From Spirochaetales bacterium (GTDB lineage Bacteria; Spirochaetota; Spirochaetia; Treponematales; Treponemataceae), in assembly GCA_029098225.1 (NCBI GenBank), contig JAQXNX010000033.1:124001-188000 (forward strand): a DNA stretch of 64,000 nucleotides. Direction: 5' to 3'. Shown here one piece after another: positions 1 to 6,646 of this stretch. Positions within the stretch are counted from its first letter, which is position 1. Each line of letters opens with the position of its first letter. The translations under genes and the position numbers were made by a program. The notes under the pieces are model-generated. The model searched no databases and was not told where the DNA came from. It saw only the letters and a program-made list of their open reading frames with translations.

Positions 1-253
1 AAAGTTTATTAAACTCTTCCAGATATTTTTTAAATGTAACTCCAGTATAAGAATCCTGAAGCATATCAGTTCTATGACTGAGAAGTTTTAAAGTTGCAGA
101 AATATCTGTACCTGTTTTTCCAAGTTCAATTTCTGCATACTGCAATACTTTACCAGAAGATTTTTCTGAGCCGGATTTTTTTGAACAACTGGTAACCATC
201 ATCAAGCTTGCTGCAGCAGTAACCACAGCGGCAATTTTAAGTAACTTTTTCAT
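1..253 (-). CDS. Sugar ABC transporter substrate-binding lipoprotein (C-terminus cut by window edge)
   Basis: Only the first 84 codons are in the window. The product begins with a lipoprotein signal peptide: K-rich start, hydrophobic residues 7-20, lipobox VTSC with the acylated Cys at 23. A short Ser/Lys linker follows, then a segment (TLKLLSHRTD, later FKKYLEEFN) that resembles the mature N-terminus of family 1 extracellular solute-binding proteins of carbohydrate ABC importers. It would be anchored to a membrane and deliver a sugar to a permease pair probably encoded beyond the left edge. The ATG at 253 is preceded by a strong AGGAGG about 7 nt upstream. Family assignment rests on a short fragment; the lipoprotein nature is much surer than the substrate class. 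Confidence 0.7.
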   Translation of the reverse strand, partial: MKKLLKIAAVVTAAASLMMVTSCSKKSGSEKSSGKVLQYAEIELGKTGTDISATLKLLSHRTDMLQDSYTGVTFKKYLEEFNKL

Positions 254-268
254 TAAAATGTCCTCCTA

Positions 269-358
269 ACTTAATCTTTTAAGTAATTTTAGTTTAACAT
301 TAACTTAAAAAAAAGCAAGTTTAAATTTATTTTAATCAAAAAGTTAATCGTTTAACTT
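269..358 (-). promoter_or_regulatory. Promoter with three related dyad sites upstream of the sugar-binding lipoprotein
   Basis: On the minus strand a -35-like TTGCTT and a -10-like TAAACT (291-296) are 16 bp apart. Three dyads built on the same half-site surround them: ACTTAA/TTAAGT at 269-284, AAGTTAA/TTAAACT at 291-306 (overlapping the -10) and a perfect AAGTTAA/TTAACTT with a 4-bp centre at 341-358. The arrangement fits a sugar-responsive repressor, but the regulator is not in the window. The rest of 254-486 is A/T-rich with a terminator and no gene. Confidence 0.45.
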
Positions 359-420
359 AAAAAAAAAGTAAAAAAAAAGAGCTATCCCACAGAATAACTC
401 CCTATTAGAATAAAAAAATC

Positions 421-449
421 AAAAAAAAATCCCGCATTACAGCGGGATT
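421..449 (-). terminator. Rho-independent terminator after rpsO
   Basis: An 8-bp stem AATCCCGC/GCGGGATT (428-435 with 442-449) has a 6-nt loop and, read on the minus strand, is followed by a run of about nine T. It lies 38 bp after the rpsO stop codon. Confidence 0.85.
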
Positions 450-486
450 GTAAAAACCGGCAAGTGCAATTTGCCTGATTTGTAGC

Positions 487-756
487 CTACTTTCTGAGAC
501 CAAGCTCTTTAATGAATGCGCGGTATCCTTCAAGATCTGTGCGTTCATAGTAACGGAGCATCTTTCTTCTCTGACCAACTACCTTCAAAAGTGCACGTTT
601 TGCTGTTGCATCTTTTGGGAAAGCGTTTACATGGTCTGTAAGCTGCTGAACACGCTGTGTCATCAAAGCAATCTGAACTTTTACGTTTCCTGTGTCATTT
701 TCTTTAGCACCGTATTTTTTTACAGTTGCTGAAGTTGTTTCTTTTGCAAGTGCCAT
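487..756 (-). CDS. rpsO: 30S ribosomal protein S15
   Basis: Primary 16S rRNA-binding protein of the small-subunit platform. The 89-residue product matches the usual S15 length and keeps family signatures: TGNVKVQIALMTQRVQQLTDHV in pieces around residues 22-43, QRRKMLRYYERTD around 63-75, and the LGLRK end. An in-frame upstream extension exists to 840, but the family starts at MALAKE, which is preceded by AAGGGG about 8 nt upstream, so 756 is chosen. It follows rpmE on the same strand with a roughly 145-nt leader. In many bacteria S15 represses its own translation through such a leader; here a GCTTTC/GAAAGC hairpin lies in it. In other spirochaetes rpsO usually ends the nusA-infB-rbfA-truB-ribF cluster. 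Confidence 0.95.
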   Translation of the reverse strand: MALAKETTSATVKKYGAKENDTGNVKVQIALMTQRVQQLTDHVNAFPKDATAKRALLKVVGQRRKMLRYYERTDLEGYRAFIKELGLRK

Positions 757-862
757 ACTGGAACCCCTTAAAAAAAAATTATTTCTGCATACGCGAATCT
801 TTTGATGGTCGGCTTTCGGGTTGCGGAAAGCAAATCTCAAAAAATCCGTATCAACAGATTTT

Positions 863-890
863 AAAGTCTGATTTTTTAAGCAGACTTTTT
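863..890 (-). terminator. Possible terminator or leader hairpin between rpmE and rpsO
   Basis: Stem AAAGTCTG/CAGACTTT (863-870 with 881-888) with a 10-nt loop lies directly after the rpmE stop. On the minus strand its T-run is short and broken, so termination would be weak. It may instead protect the rpmE 3' end or form part of the rpsO leader. Confidence 0.4.
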
Positions 891-900
891 ATTACAAAAT

Positions 901-1110
901 TTATTTATCGCCTTTAATGCCGTAGCGTTTGTTGAAGCGATCAATACGACCGGCAGTATCAACAAGTTTCTGCTTTCCTGTATAGAATGGATGGCAGGCA
1001 GAACAAATTTCAACGTGAATGTTTTCTACAGTTGAACGAGTTTCAATTACATTACCACATACACATGTGATTTTTGTAAGTTTGTAATTTGGGTGAATTC
1101 CCTTTTTCAT
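901..1110 (-). CDS. rpmE: 50S ribosomal protein L31, zinc-binding type
   Basis: Small ribosomal protein at the central protuberance, bridging the subunits. The 69-residue product has the typical MKKGIHPNY start and [14 protein letters not shown] block. Cysteines at 16, 18, 36 and 39 make the zinc-binding ('C+') form, which can act as a zinc reserve when a Cys-less paralogue replaces it. ATG 1110 has TAGGAG about 8 nt upstream. It sits between rbfA and rpsO, a place usually held by truB and ribF, so the canonical cluster is rearranged here. Confidence 0.95.
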   Translation of the reverse strand: MKKGIHPNYKLTKITCVCGNVIETRSTVENIHVEICSACHPFYTGKQKLVDTAGRIDRFNKRYGIKGDK

Positions 1111-1275
1111 GTTTTACTCCTATACTCTTGCCCGATATTACGCCCGGCTGCCCCTAGCCTGCAATAAATGCATCTATCATTCCGCTACCGTCAACTAAAA
1201 TAAAAATAATATCACAAGATAAAATGATTAAATATTATATAAAAAAATCAAGCAGTTCGTCAATGGACTAATAAA

Positions 1276-1350
1276 TATGGCGGGGAAAACTTCATCCCGC
1301 CCTTATAGATAATCCGTTAAAAAACGGGCTACGGCAGCGGGCCGTTTTAC
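1276..1350 (-). terminator. Terminator region of the rimP-nusA-infB-rbfA operon
   Basis: Just after rbfA, the minus strand carries AAAACGG/CCGTTTT arms (1342-1348 with 1321-1327) followed by TTTTTT. A second GC-rich inverted repeat, GGCGGG/CCCGCC (1279-1284 with 1296-1301), follows without a clear T-run. The first is a reasonable intrinsic terminator despite a large, G/C-rich loop. The rest of 1111-1374 is the upstream region of rpmE. Confidence 0.55.
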
Positions 1351-1374
1351 GGAGAAACCTAAAACCCTGTTTTT

Positions 1375-1737
1375 CTACTCTGCTTCATTTCCTTTTTCAA
1401 GCTCGTTAAGCTTCTGGACCATTTCAAAGCCTTCTTTCATTCCTGCATCAACTAAAAACTGAAGTTTAGGAAACTGACGGATCCGCATTTTTTTTGCTAT
1501 TTCGCGCTGAATAAAACCAGCGGCAGCATTCAATCCATCAACTCCTTTTTTTAATTGATTATCAGGTAAAAAAGTAGAAACATAAACTTTTGCATATCCA
1601 AGATCAGAAGTAACTTCAACCCGGTTTATACTAAGAAAAGTAGAAACACGGGGATCTTTTACATCGCCATGGAGAATAAGCTTAGAAATTTCATCTCGCA
1701 GCTGATCATTAAGACGCTGCAATCTGTACTGTCCCAT
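1375..1737 (-). CDS. rbfA: 30S ribosome-binding factor A
   Basis: Late 30S assembly factor with a KH-like fold that binds helix 1 of 16S rRNA and helps cold adaptation. The 120-residue product has the family shape: an N-terminal RLQRLNDQLRDEISKLI helix, DPRV at about 28-31, a LGYAKVYVS strand near 46-54, and a conserved LQFLVDAGMKEGF-like end near 92-104. ATG 1737 lies 2 bp after the infB stop; GGAGG inside the infB 3' end serves as a rather distant SD, suggesting translational coupling. The downstream partner truB usual in this cluster is missing. Confidence 0.93.
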   Translation of the reverse strand: MGQYRLQRLNDQLRDEISKLILHGDVKDPRVSTFLSINRVEVTSDLGYAKVYVSTFLPDNQLKKGVDGLNAAAGFIQREIAKKMRIRQFPKLQFLVDAGMKEGFEMVQKLNELEKGNEAE

Positions 1738-1739
1738 GT

Positions 1740-4436
1740 TTAGTTCGAACCTCCGTCTTCACTTGAACCAGTAACATTTCTCTTTTCAATTTCGGCCTGT
1801 TCCTCTGCAAGAGTTTTTCCAAGCTTTTTAGCAACTTCAACAATTTCAAAGATTTCAAGACGGTCGCCAACCTGAATGTCCTGCCAGTTTTCAAGACCAA
1901 TACCACATTCATAGCCGGTAGATACTTCTTTAACATCATCCTTAAAGCGCTTCAAAGAAGAAATCTTTCCTGTAAAGAGTACTATACCTTCGCGAACAAG
2001 GTTTACACTTGAAGTGCGGCGAACAATACCTTCAGATACAGAACATCCAGCAATAACACCAACCTTTGGAACCTTGAATGTATCGCGTACTTCAACCATA
2101 CCAATAACTTCTTCTTTTGTATCCGGCTGAAGCATACCTTCCATAGCTGCCTGAATTTCTTCTACACACTTATAGATGATATTATACTTACGGATTTCTA
2201 CCTGCTCCTGTTCGGCAAGAGTTTTTGCCTTTGGTGTAGGACGAACATTAAATCCAATAATAATTGCATTTGAATCTGCAGCAGCAAGTGTAACGTCGGA
2301 TTCGTTAATAGCACCCGCACTTGAATGAATAACTGAAAGGCGGATTTCTCGTGTAGAAAGTTTTTCCAGAGAAGACTTAAGGGCTTCTGCAGAACCCTGA
2401 AGGTCTGCCTTAATAATAACCTTAAGTTCACGAACTTCGCTGTTTTCAATATCTTTATAAAGTGTATCAAGAGTTGTTTTACGAACAGCCTTAGCAGCTT
2501 CAAAGCGTTTAAGTTCCTGACGCTTGCTGGAAATTGCACGAGCATCTTTTTCGCTTTCTGTAACCTGGAACGGATCACCAGCATTAGGCATTTCTTCCAT
2601 ACCAAGTACTTCTACAGGAGTAGATGGACCTGCTTCCTGAATGCGGTTTCCGCGATCATCGAACATAGCGCGTACACGGCCGGAATAAATTCCAGCTACA
2701 AAAGGATCTCCCTGGCACAAAGTTCCTCTCTGAACAATTACAGTAGAAACTACACCACGTCCCTGATCAACGCGAGATTCAAGAATCTTACCTTCGGCAC
2801 GACAGTGATCATTTGCCTTAAGCTCAAGCATTTCTGCCTGAAGAAGGATTGCATCAAGCAAGTCATCAATACCTTCTTTCTTAAGAGCAGAAATGTGAAC
2901 ATACTGTGTATCTCCACCCCACTCTTCCGGAGTAAGTCCTTTTTCGGAAAGCTGAGTTTTTACTCTATCCGGATTTGCTTCCGGCTTATCAACCTTATTG
3001 ACTGCAACAATAATAGGAACCTTTGCATCTTTAGCATGAGCAATAGCTTCCAGAGTCTGAGGCATAACACCATCATCCGCTGCAACAACAAGAACTACAA
3101 TATCTGTAACCTGAGCACCTCGTGCACGCATCATTGTAAATGCTTCGTGACCCGGAGTATCAAGGAATGTAATTGAACCTTTTGGAGTTCTTACAGAATA
3201 AGCACCAATAGACTGTGTAATTCCACCAGCTTCGCCTTCTGCAACATGTGAATGACGGATAGCATCAAGTGTTTTTGTTTTACCATGGTCTACATGTCCC
3301 ATTACGGTTACAATTGGAGGTCGTGGAGAAAGTTCAATTCCATCATCCTTTTCACTTTCAATAACTGTTTCATCATAAAGGCTTACAAGATGAACTTCAC
3401 AACCATATTCGCTTGCAAGAAGAGTTGCAGTATCAGAATCGATAGACTGTGTAATTGTAACCATCATACCCATTCCCATGAGCTTTGCGATTACTTCACT
3501 AGCCTTAAGATTCATTTTGCGTGCAAGATCAGAAACAGAAATTGTTTCCATAATATCAATTGATTTTGGAACTACAGTTGCAGGAGTATCTGACTTCTTC
3601 TTTGTTTCAAAGAACTTATCATCATACTGCTCTTCGTCTTTTCTATTATATATCTGTTTCTTGCCTTTAAATGCTTTTTTTGTAGACTGTCTGCTTGTAT
3701 CCATTGGAGGAACAGCACCAGCACCGCCCATTGGTGAACGAGAGCCTCTAAAGCCTCCCTGTCCCTGACCGCGGTTAAATCCACCCTGAGAACCTTTATT
3801 GAATCCTCCGCCCTGACCGTTTCCGCGATTCTGCCAGCCGCCCTGAGAATTCTGTCCGTTACGTTCTCTATTCTGATAGCTTTGGCGAGCCTGTGCTCCA
3901 CTAAAACCACCATTGGATGCATTTCCCTGATTACGATTAAAGCCTCCCTGAGCTTTGTTTGGGCCGCCCTGACCGTTTCCGCGACTCTGATAACCGTTCT
4001 GACCGTTTCCTTTCTGGTAGGAATTTCCCTGATGATTAAAGCCGTTACCCTGTCCACCACGATTAAAATTATTGCGTGGTTTATCAGCAAGATTTCCAGC
4101 TTTTGAGTTTGGTCTTGCAGATGTGTAATCAAAACTCTTTGGCTTATTGTCAATTTTCTGAGCTGTCTTTGGAGCTTCCTCTGCTGCCGCAGGAACCTTA
4201 TCTTTAGGAGTTTCTGCAGTAGTCTGAGCAGCAGCCTTCTGTTCACCAGTGGCTTCTGCTTTCTTAATTACAACATGAGACTTTGCTGGAGCATTATTTG
4301 AAGGAGCTGCACCTGCTGTGCTAGCCTTCTTTTTAACGACAACAACTTTCTTTTTTTCACCAGATGAAGCAGGTGCGGAATCCTGCTGTTTCTTGTGAAC
4401 CACAAATTCGGGCTTTTTTTCTAATTCATCAGCCAT
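1740..4436 (-). CDS. infB: Translation initiation factor IF-2 with an Asn/Gly/Arg-rich N-terminal extension
   Basis: GTPase that brings fMet-tRNA to the 30S subunit and promotes subunit joining. The 898-residue product has a long variable N-terminus, an IF2-N helical module near 290-345 (ETISVSDLARKM), the G domain from about 375 (GHVDHGKT, DTPGHEAF, NKVDKPEA), then domains II, III and IV. The N-terminal part is unusual: a Lys/Ala/Glu stretch to about 90, then roughly residues 95-245 made almost only of Asn, Gly, Gln, Arg and Ser with repeated GGFN and RGNGQGG units. Other IF-2 N-termini are charged and variable but seldom RGG-like. ATG 4436 has AAGG about 8 nt upstream. Operon with nusA (33-bp gap) and rbfA. 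Confidence 0.97.
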   Translation of the reverse strand: MADELEKKPEFVVHKKQQDSAPASSGEKKKVVVVKKKASTAGAAPSNNAPAKSHVVIKKAEATGEQKAAAQTTAETPKDKVPAAAEEAPKTAQKIDNKPKSFDYTSARPNSKAGNLADKPRNNFNRGGQGNGFNHQGNSYQKGNGQNGYQSRGNGQGGPNKAQGGFNRNQGNASNGGFSGAQARQSYQNRERNGQNSQGGWQNRGNGQGGGFNKGSQGGFNRGQGQGGFRGSRSPMGGAGAVPPMDTSRQSTKKAFKGKKQIYNRKDEEQYDDKFFETKKKSDTPATVVPKSIDIMETISVSDLARKMNLKASEVIAKLMGMGMMVTITQSIDSDTATLLASEYGCEVHLVSLYDETVIESEKDDGIELSPRPPIVTVMGHVDHGKTKTLDAIRHSHVAEGEAGGITQSIGAYSVRTPKGSITFLDTPGHEAFTMMRARGAQVTDIVVLVVAADDGVMPQTLEAIAHAKDAKVPIIVAVNKVDKPEANPDRVKTQLSEKGLTPEEWGGDTQYVHISALKKEGIDDLLDAILLQAEMLELKANDHCRAEGKILESRVDQGRGVVSTVIVQRGTLCQGDPFVAGIYSGRVRAMFDDRGNRIQEAGPSTPVEVLGMEEMPNAGDPFQVTESEKDARAISSKRQELKRFEAAKAVRKTTLDTLYKDIENSEVRELKVIIKADLQGSAEALKSSLEKLSTREIRLSVIHSSAGAINESDVTLAAADSNAIIIGFNVRPTPKAKTLAEQEQVEIRKYNIIYKCVEEIQAAMEGMLQPDTKEEVIGMVEVRDTFKVPKVGVIAGCSVSEGIVRRTSSVNLVREGIVLFTGKISSLKRFKDDVKEVSTGYECGIGLENWQDIQVGDRLEIFEIVEVAKKLGKTLAEEQAEIEKRNVTGSSEDGGSN

Positions 4437-4469
4437 ATATAACCTTATACCTTCCTATTTACCACTCAA

Positions 4470-5942
4470 CTATTCTTCATCTGAAAATTCAATTTCAATG
4501 CCACAGTTAGGACACTTTGTCATTCCAAATGTAATTTTAGCACCACATTCAGGACAGAAATATTCTTCTTCAGCTTCTTCTTCCTCTGTGGACTCTTCTG
4601 TCTGAGAAGCTTCTGCAGCTTCTTCATTTTCTTCTTCAACGAATTCTACATTTTCAGAAATTAAATCAGAAACCTTTTCAAGATCATCAGCAGAAACACC
4701 TTCAATATGAATTGTATCAGCATCAAATGCATCTACAAAATCCTGAATCTGATCAAAGCCATTTTCTTTAAGTAAAGCCGCAACTCTTTCATCAACTCCA
4801 GGAAGTTCTGATACAGTAGCAATTTCGTCATAAACGTTCTCATCATTAAAGAGATTTCTTGCATTCTGAACCGTATTAACATTAGAGAAGTCAATATTCT
4901 GAGCCTGTTCAACTGTCTTAACATCAATATTCCAGTCACAAAGACGATTTGCAAGTCGAACATTCTGTCCCTGACGACCGATTGCGAGTGAGAACTGACT
5001 CTCTTCTACAATTGCAAGAGCTTCACGTTTCTCTGCATCCATAATTACAACTCTTTCAACTTCTGCAGGAGAAAGTGCATTTTTTATAAATACAGCTGGA
5101 TCCGGATTCCACTCAAGAACATCAATTTTTTCATTAAGAAGTTCACGAATTACATTCTGAATGCGGACACCCTTTATACCAACACAGGCTCCAACAGGAT
5201 CTACTTCTTCGCGTTTTGAATAAACAGCAATCTTTGTTCTATAACCTGCATCGCGGACAATCTTATGAATTTCTACAGTTCCATCAGCAATTTCAGGAAC
5301 TTCTTTTTCAAGAATTGAACTTACAAGTTTTGGATCGCTTCTAGAAAGAATTAACTGAATTCCAGAATTTGTTGGTTTTACATCTACGATTAAAGCTTTA
5401 ATTCTATCGTTCTTTTCATAGTATTCAAGTTTAGACTGATACTTTACAGGAAGAATACCTTCAACCTTTCCTGCATTTCCCAAATCTACATAAATTGTTC
5501 CATTGCGTTCACGCTGATGATAACCGATGATAATTTCACCAATCTTGTCTTTATATTCATTCATCAAAGAATTTTTATAAGTTTCATTCAAGCCCTGATG
5601 AGCTGTCTGTTTTCCAGTTGAAACTGCAGAGCGGTCAAAAGTTTTTGGATCTTCGAGAATATCGATTTCATCTCCTTCTTCAACTTCATCACCGGCAAGT
5701 TTTCTAGCTTCCTCTAATTCAATTTCTTTTACAGGATCCCAAACTCCATCAAGAACAACTTTTCTGGAATAAATTGCAACATCAGATAAATCATCATTAA
5801 ATTTTACAATTGCATTTTCATCAGTTCCATAAGTTCTCTTATAAGCAGCCTTCAAAGCCTTTTCAATTGTTTGCTTTACAGAATCCTCAGAGTAACCTTT
5901 TTCAGCAATAAGTAGTCGGATTGCCTCTGCCATTTCAGACAT
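4470..5942 (-). CDS. nusA: Transcription termination/antitermination factor NusA with a C-terminal zinc ribbon
   Basis: Binds RNA polymerase and nascent RNA, promotes pausing and intrinsic termination, and takes part in antitermination. Domains in order: N-terminal RNAP-binding domain (to about 130), S1 domain (about 135-200), two KH domains (about 205-340, with GACVGIKGVRIQ and AIGRQGQNVRLA), a helix-hairpin-helix region, an acidic Glu-rich linker (about 430-460), and at the very end CPEC...CPNC (Cys 463, 466, 477, 480), a likely zinc ribbon that classical NusA lacks. Two ATGs compete; 5942 is chosen because AAGGGGG is 7-8 nt upstream of it, too close to the ATG at 5948. Operon rimP-nusA-infB-rbfA. 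Confidence 0.95.
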   Translation of the reverse strand: MSEMAEAIRLLIAEKGYSEDSVKQTIEKALKAAYKRTYGTDENAIVKFNDDLSDVAIYSRKVVLDGVWDPVKEIELEEARKLAGDEVEEGDEIDILEDPKTFDRSAVSTGKQTAHQGLNETYKNSLMNEYKDKIGEIIIGYHQRERNGTIYVDLGNAGKVEGILPVKYQSKLEYYEKNDRIKALIVDVKPTNSGIQLILSRSDPKLVSSILEKEVPEIADGTVEIHKIVRDAGYRTKIAVYSKREEVDPVGACVGIKGVRIQNVIRELLNEKIDVLEWNPDPAVFIKNALSPAEVERVVIMDAEKREALAIVEESQFSLAIGRQGQNVRLANRLCDWNIDVKTVEQAQNIDFSNVNTVQNARNLFNDENVYDEIATVSELPGVDERVAALLKENGFDQIQDFVDAFDADTIHIEGVSADDLEKVSDLISENVEFVEEENEEAAEASQTEESTEEEEAEEEYFCPECGAKITFGMTKCPNCGIEIEFSDEE

Positions 5943-5956
5943 TTTCATGCCCCCTT

Positions 5957-6418
5957 TTATTCATAAATAAATTTTGCTTTCGCTATATTTTCATAAGAAA
6001 CAGAAAGTTTTTCACCACCTTCTTTTTCCAATATTACTGATTTATCATCTGCACTAAGAATTTTTCCATTTACCCAGTCTGTTACAGTTTTATCCCACAC
6101 TCTGACATTACGACCAGTAAATACAGAAAATTCAGCTGCATTTTTAATATTGTGCTCAATTCCAGGACTTGTTAATTCCATCATTGTATCTTCAGTTCCC
6201 AAAAGTGCTTCCAGTTTTGTAAGAAGAACTCTGTGAACTTTTGCACAGTCATTTACACCAATGTTAACTCCAGGTTCCTTAGAAGCAATCATTGCAGAAA
6301 TTTTTGTAGTAGTTTTTGCAGGAACAATCTTTAATTCAACAAGGACATATCCCATTCCTTCAACTAAAGCGGCACATTCCTTATAATATTTAACATCCTT
6401 ATAAGCTGTATATTCCAT
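5957..6418 (-). CDS. rimP: Ribosome maturation factor RimP
   Basis: 30S assembly factor acting on the S12 region. The 153-residue product has the usual RimP length and two-domain layout: an N-terminal alpha/beta domain (about 10-85, with GVNDCAKVHR and MMELTSPGIEH in the expected places) and a C-terminal SH3-like barrel (about 90-150, with FTGRNVRVW and YENIAKAKFIYE). It is the first gene of the nusA operon, 14 bp before the nusA start chosen here. GAAGG lies about 6 nt upstream of ATG 6418. Expression probably depends on the terminator-like hairpin in its leader, listed separately. Confidence 0.9.
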   Translation of the reverse strand: MEYTAYKDVKYYKECAALVEGMGYVLVELKIVPAKTTTKISAMIASKEPGVNIGVNDCAKVHRVLLTKLEALLGTEDTMMELTSPGIEHNIKNAAEFSVFTGRNVRVWDKTVTDWVNGKILSADDKSVILEKEGGEKLSVSYENIAKAKFIYE

Positions 6419-6445
6419 CTGTTACCTTCAAAAATTTAAATTTAC

Positions 6446-6479
6446 AAAAAAAAGACCCGTGAGAAGTCACGAGTCTTTT
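6446..6479 (-). promoter_or_regulatory. Terminator-like hairpin in the rimP-nusA leader (candidate attenuator)
   Basis: Arms 450-462 and 467-479 of the 6 kb block (6450-6462 with 6467-6479) form 12 of 13 pairs with a 4-nt loop. On the minus strand the hairpin runs into eight consecutive T (6446-6453). It lies between the predicted start of transcription (about 6500) and the rimP ATG (6418), so it would stop transcription before the operon unless read through. Confidence 0.7.
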
Positions 6480-6506
6480 AATAAATTCTATTAAAATGAC
6501 ATTAAA

Positions 6507-6535
6507 AATATACTAATTAGAAGAAAAAAAGTCAA
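6507..6535 (-). promoter_or_regulatory. Promoter of the rimP-nusA-infB-rbfA operon
   Basis: Minus-strand TTGACT (6530-6535), a 17-bp spacer and TATATT (6507-6512) make a near-consensus sigma-70 promoter. Predicted transcription start is about 6500, about 80 nt before rimP. Confidence 0.75.
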
Positions 6536-6633
6536 TATTAGCAAATAGTTCCTGAAAAAACATAATAAAAATGATTTTAATTTTTTTCCGGGATTTCGTG
6601 ATTTTTCCTCTATTTTTTTATTATTTTTTTTAA

Positions 6634-6646
6634 TATACTGAATTAT
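6634..6646 (+). promoter_or_regulatory. -10 box adjoining the start of the SH3 protein gene
   Basis: TATACT (6634-6639) ends 7 nt before ATG 6647. No SD is present, and the upstream DNA is a T-rich tract without a good -35. Transcription would begin at or next to the start codon. Confidence 0.4.
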
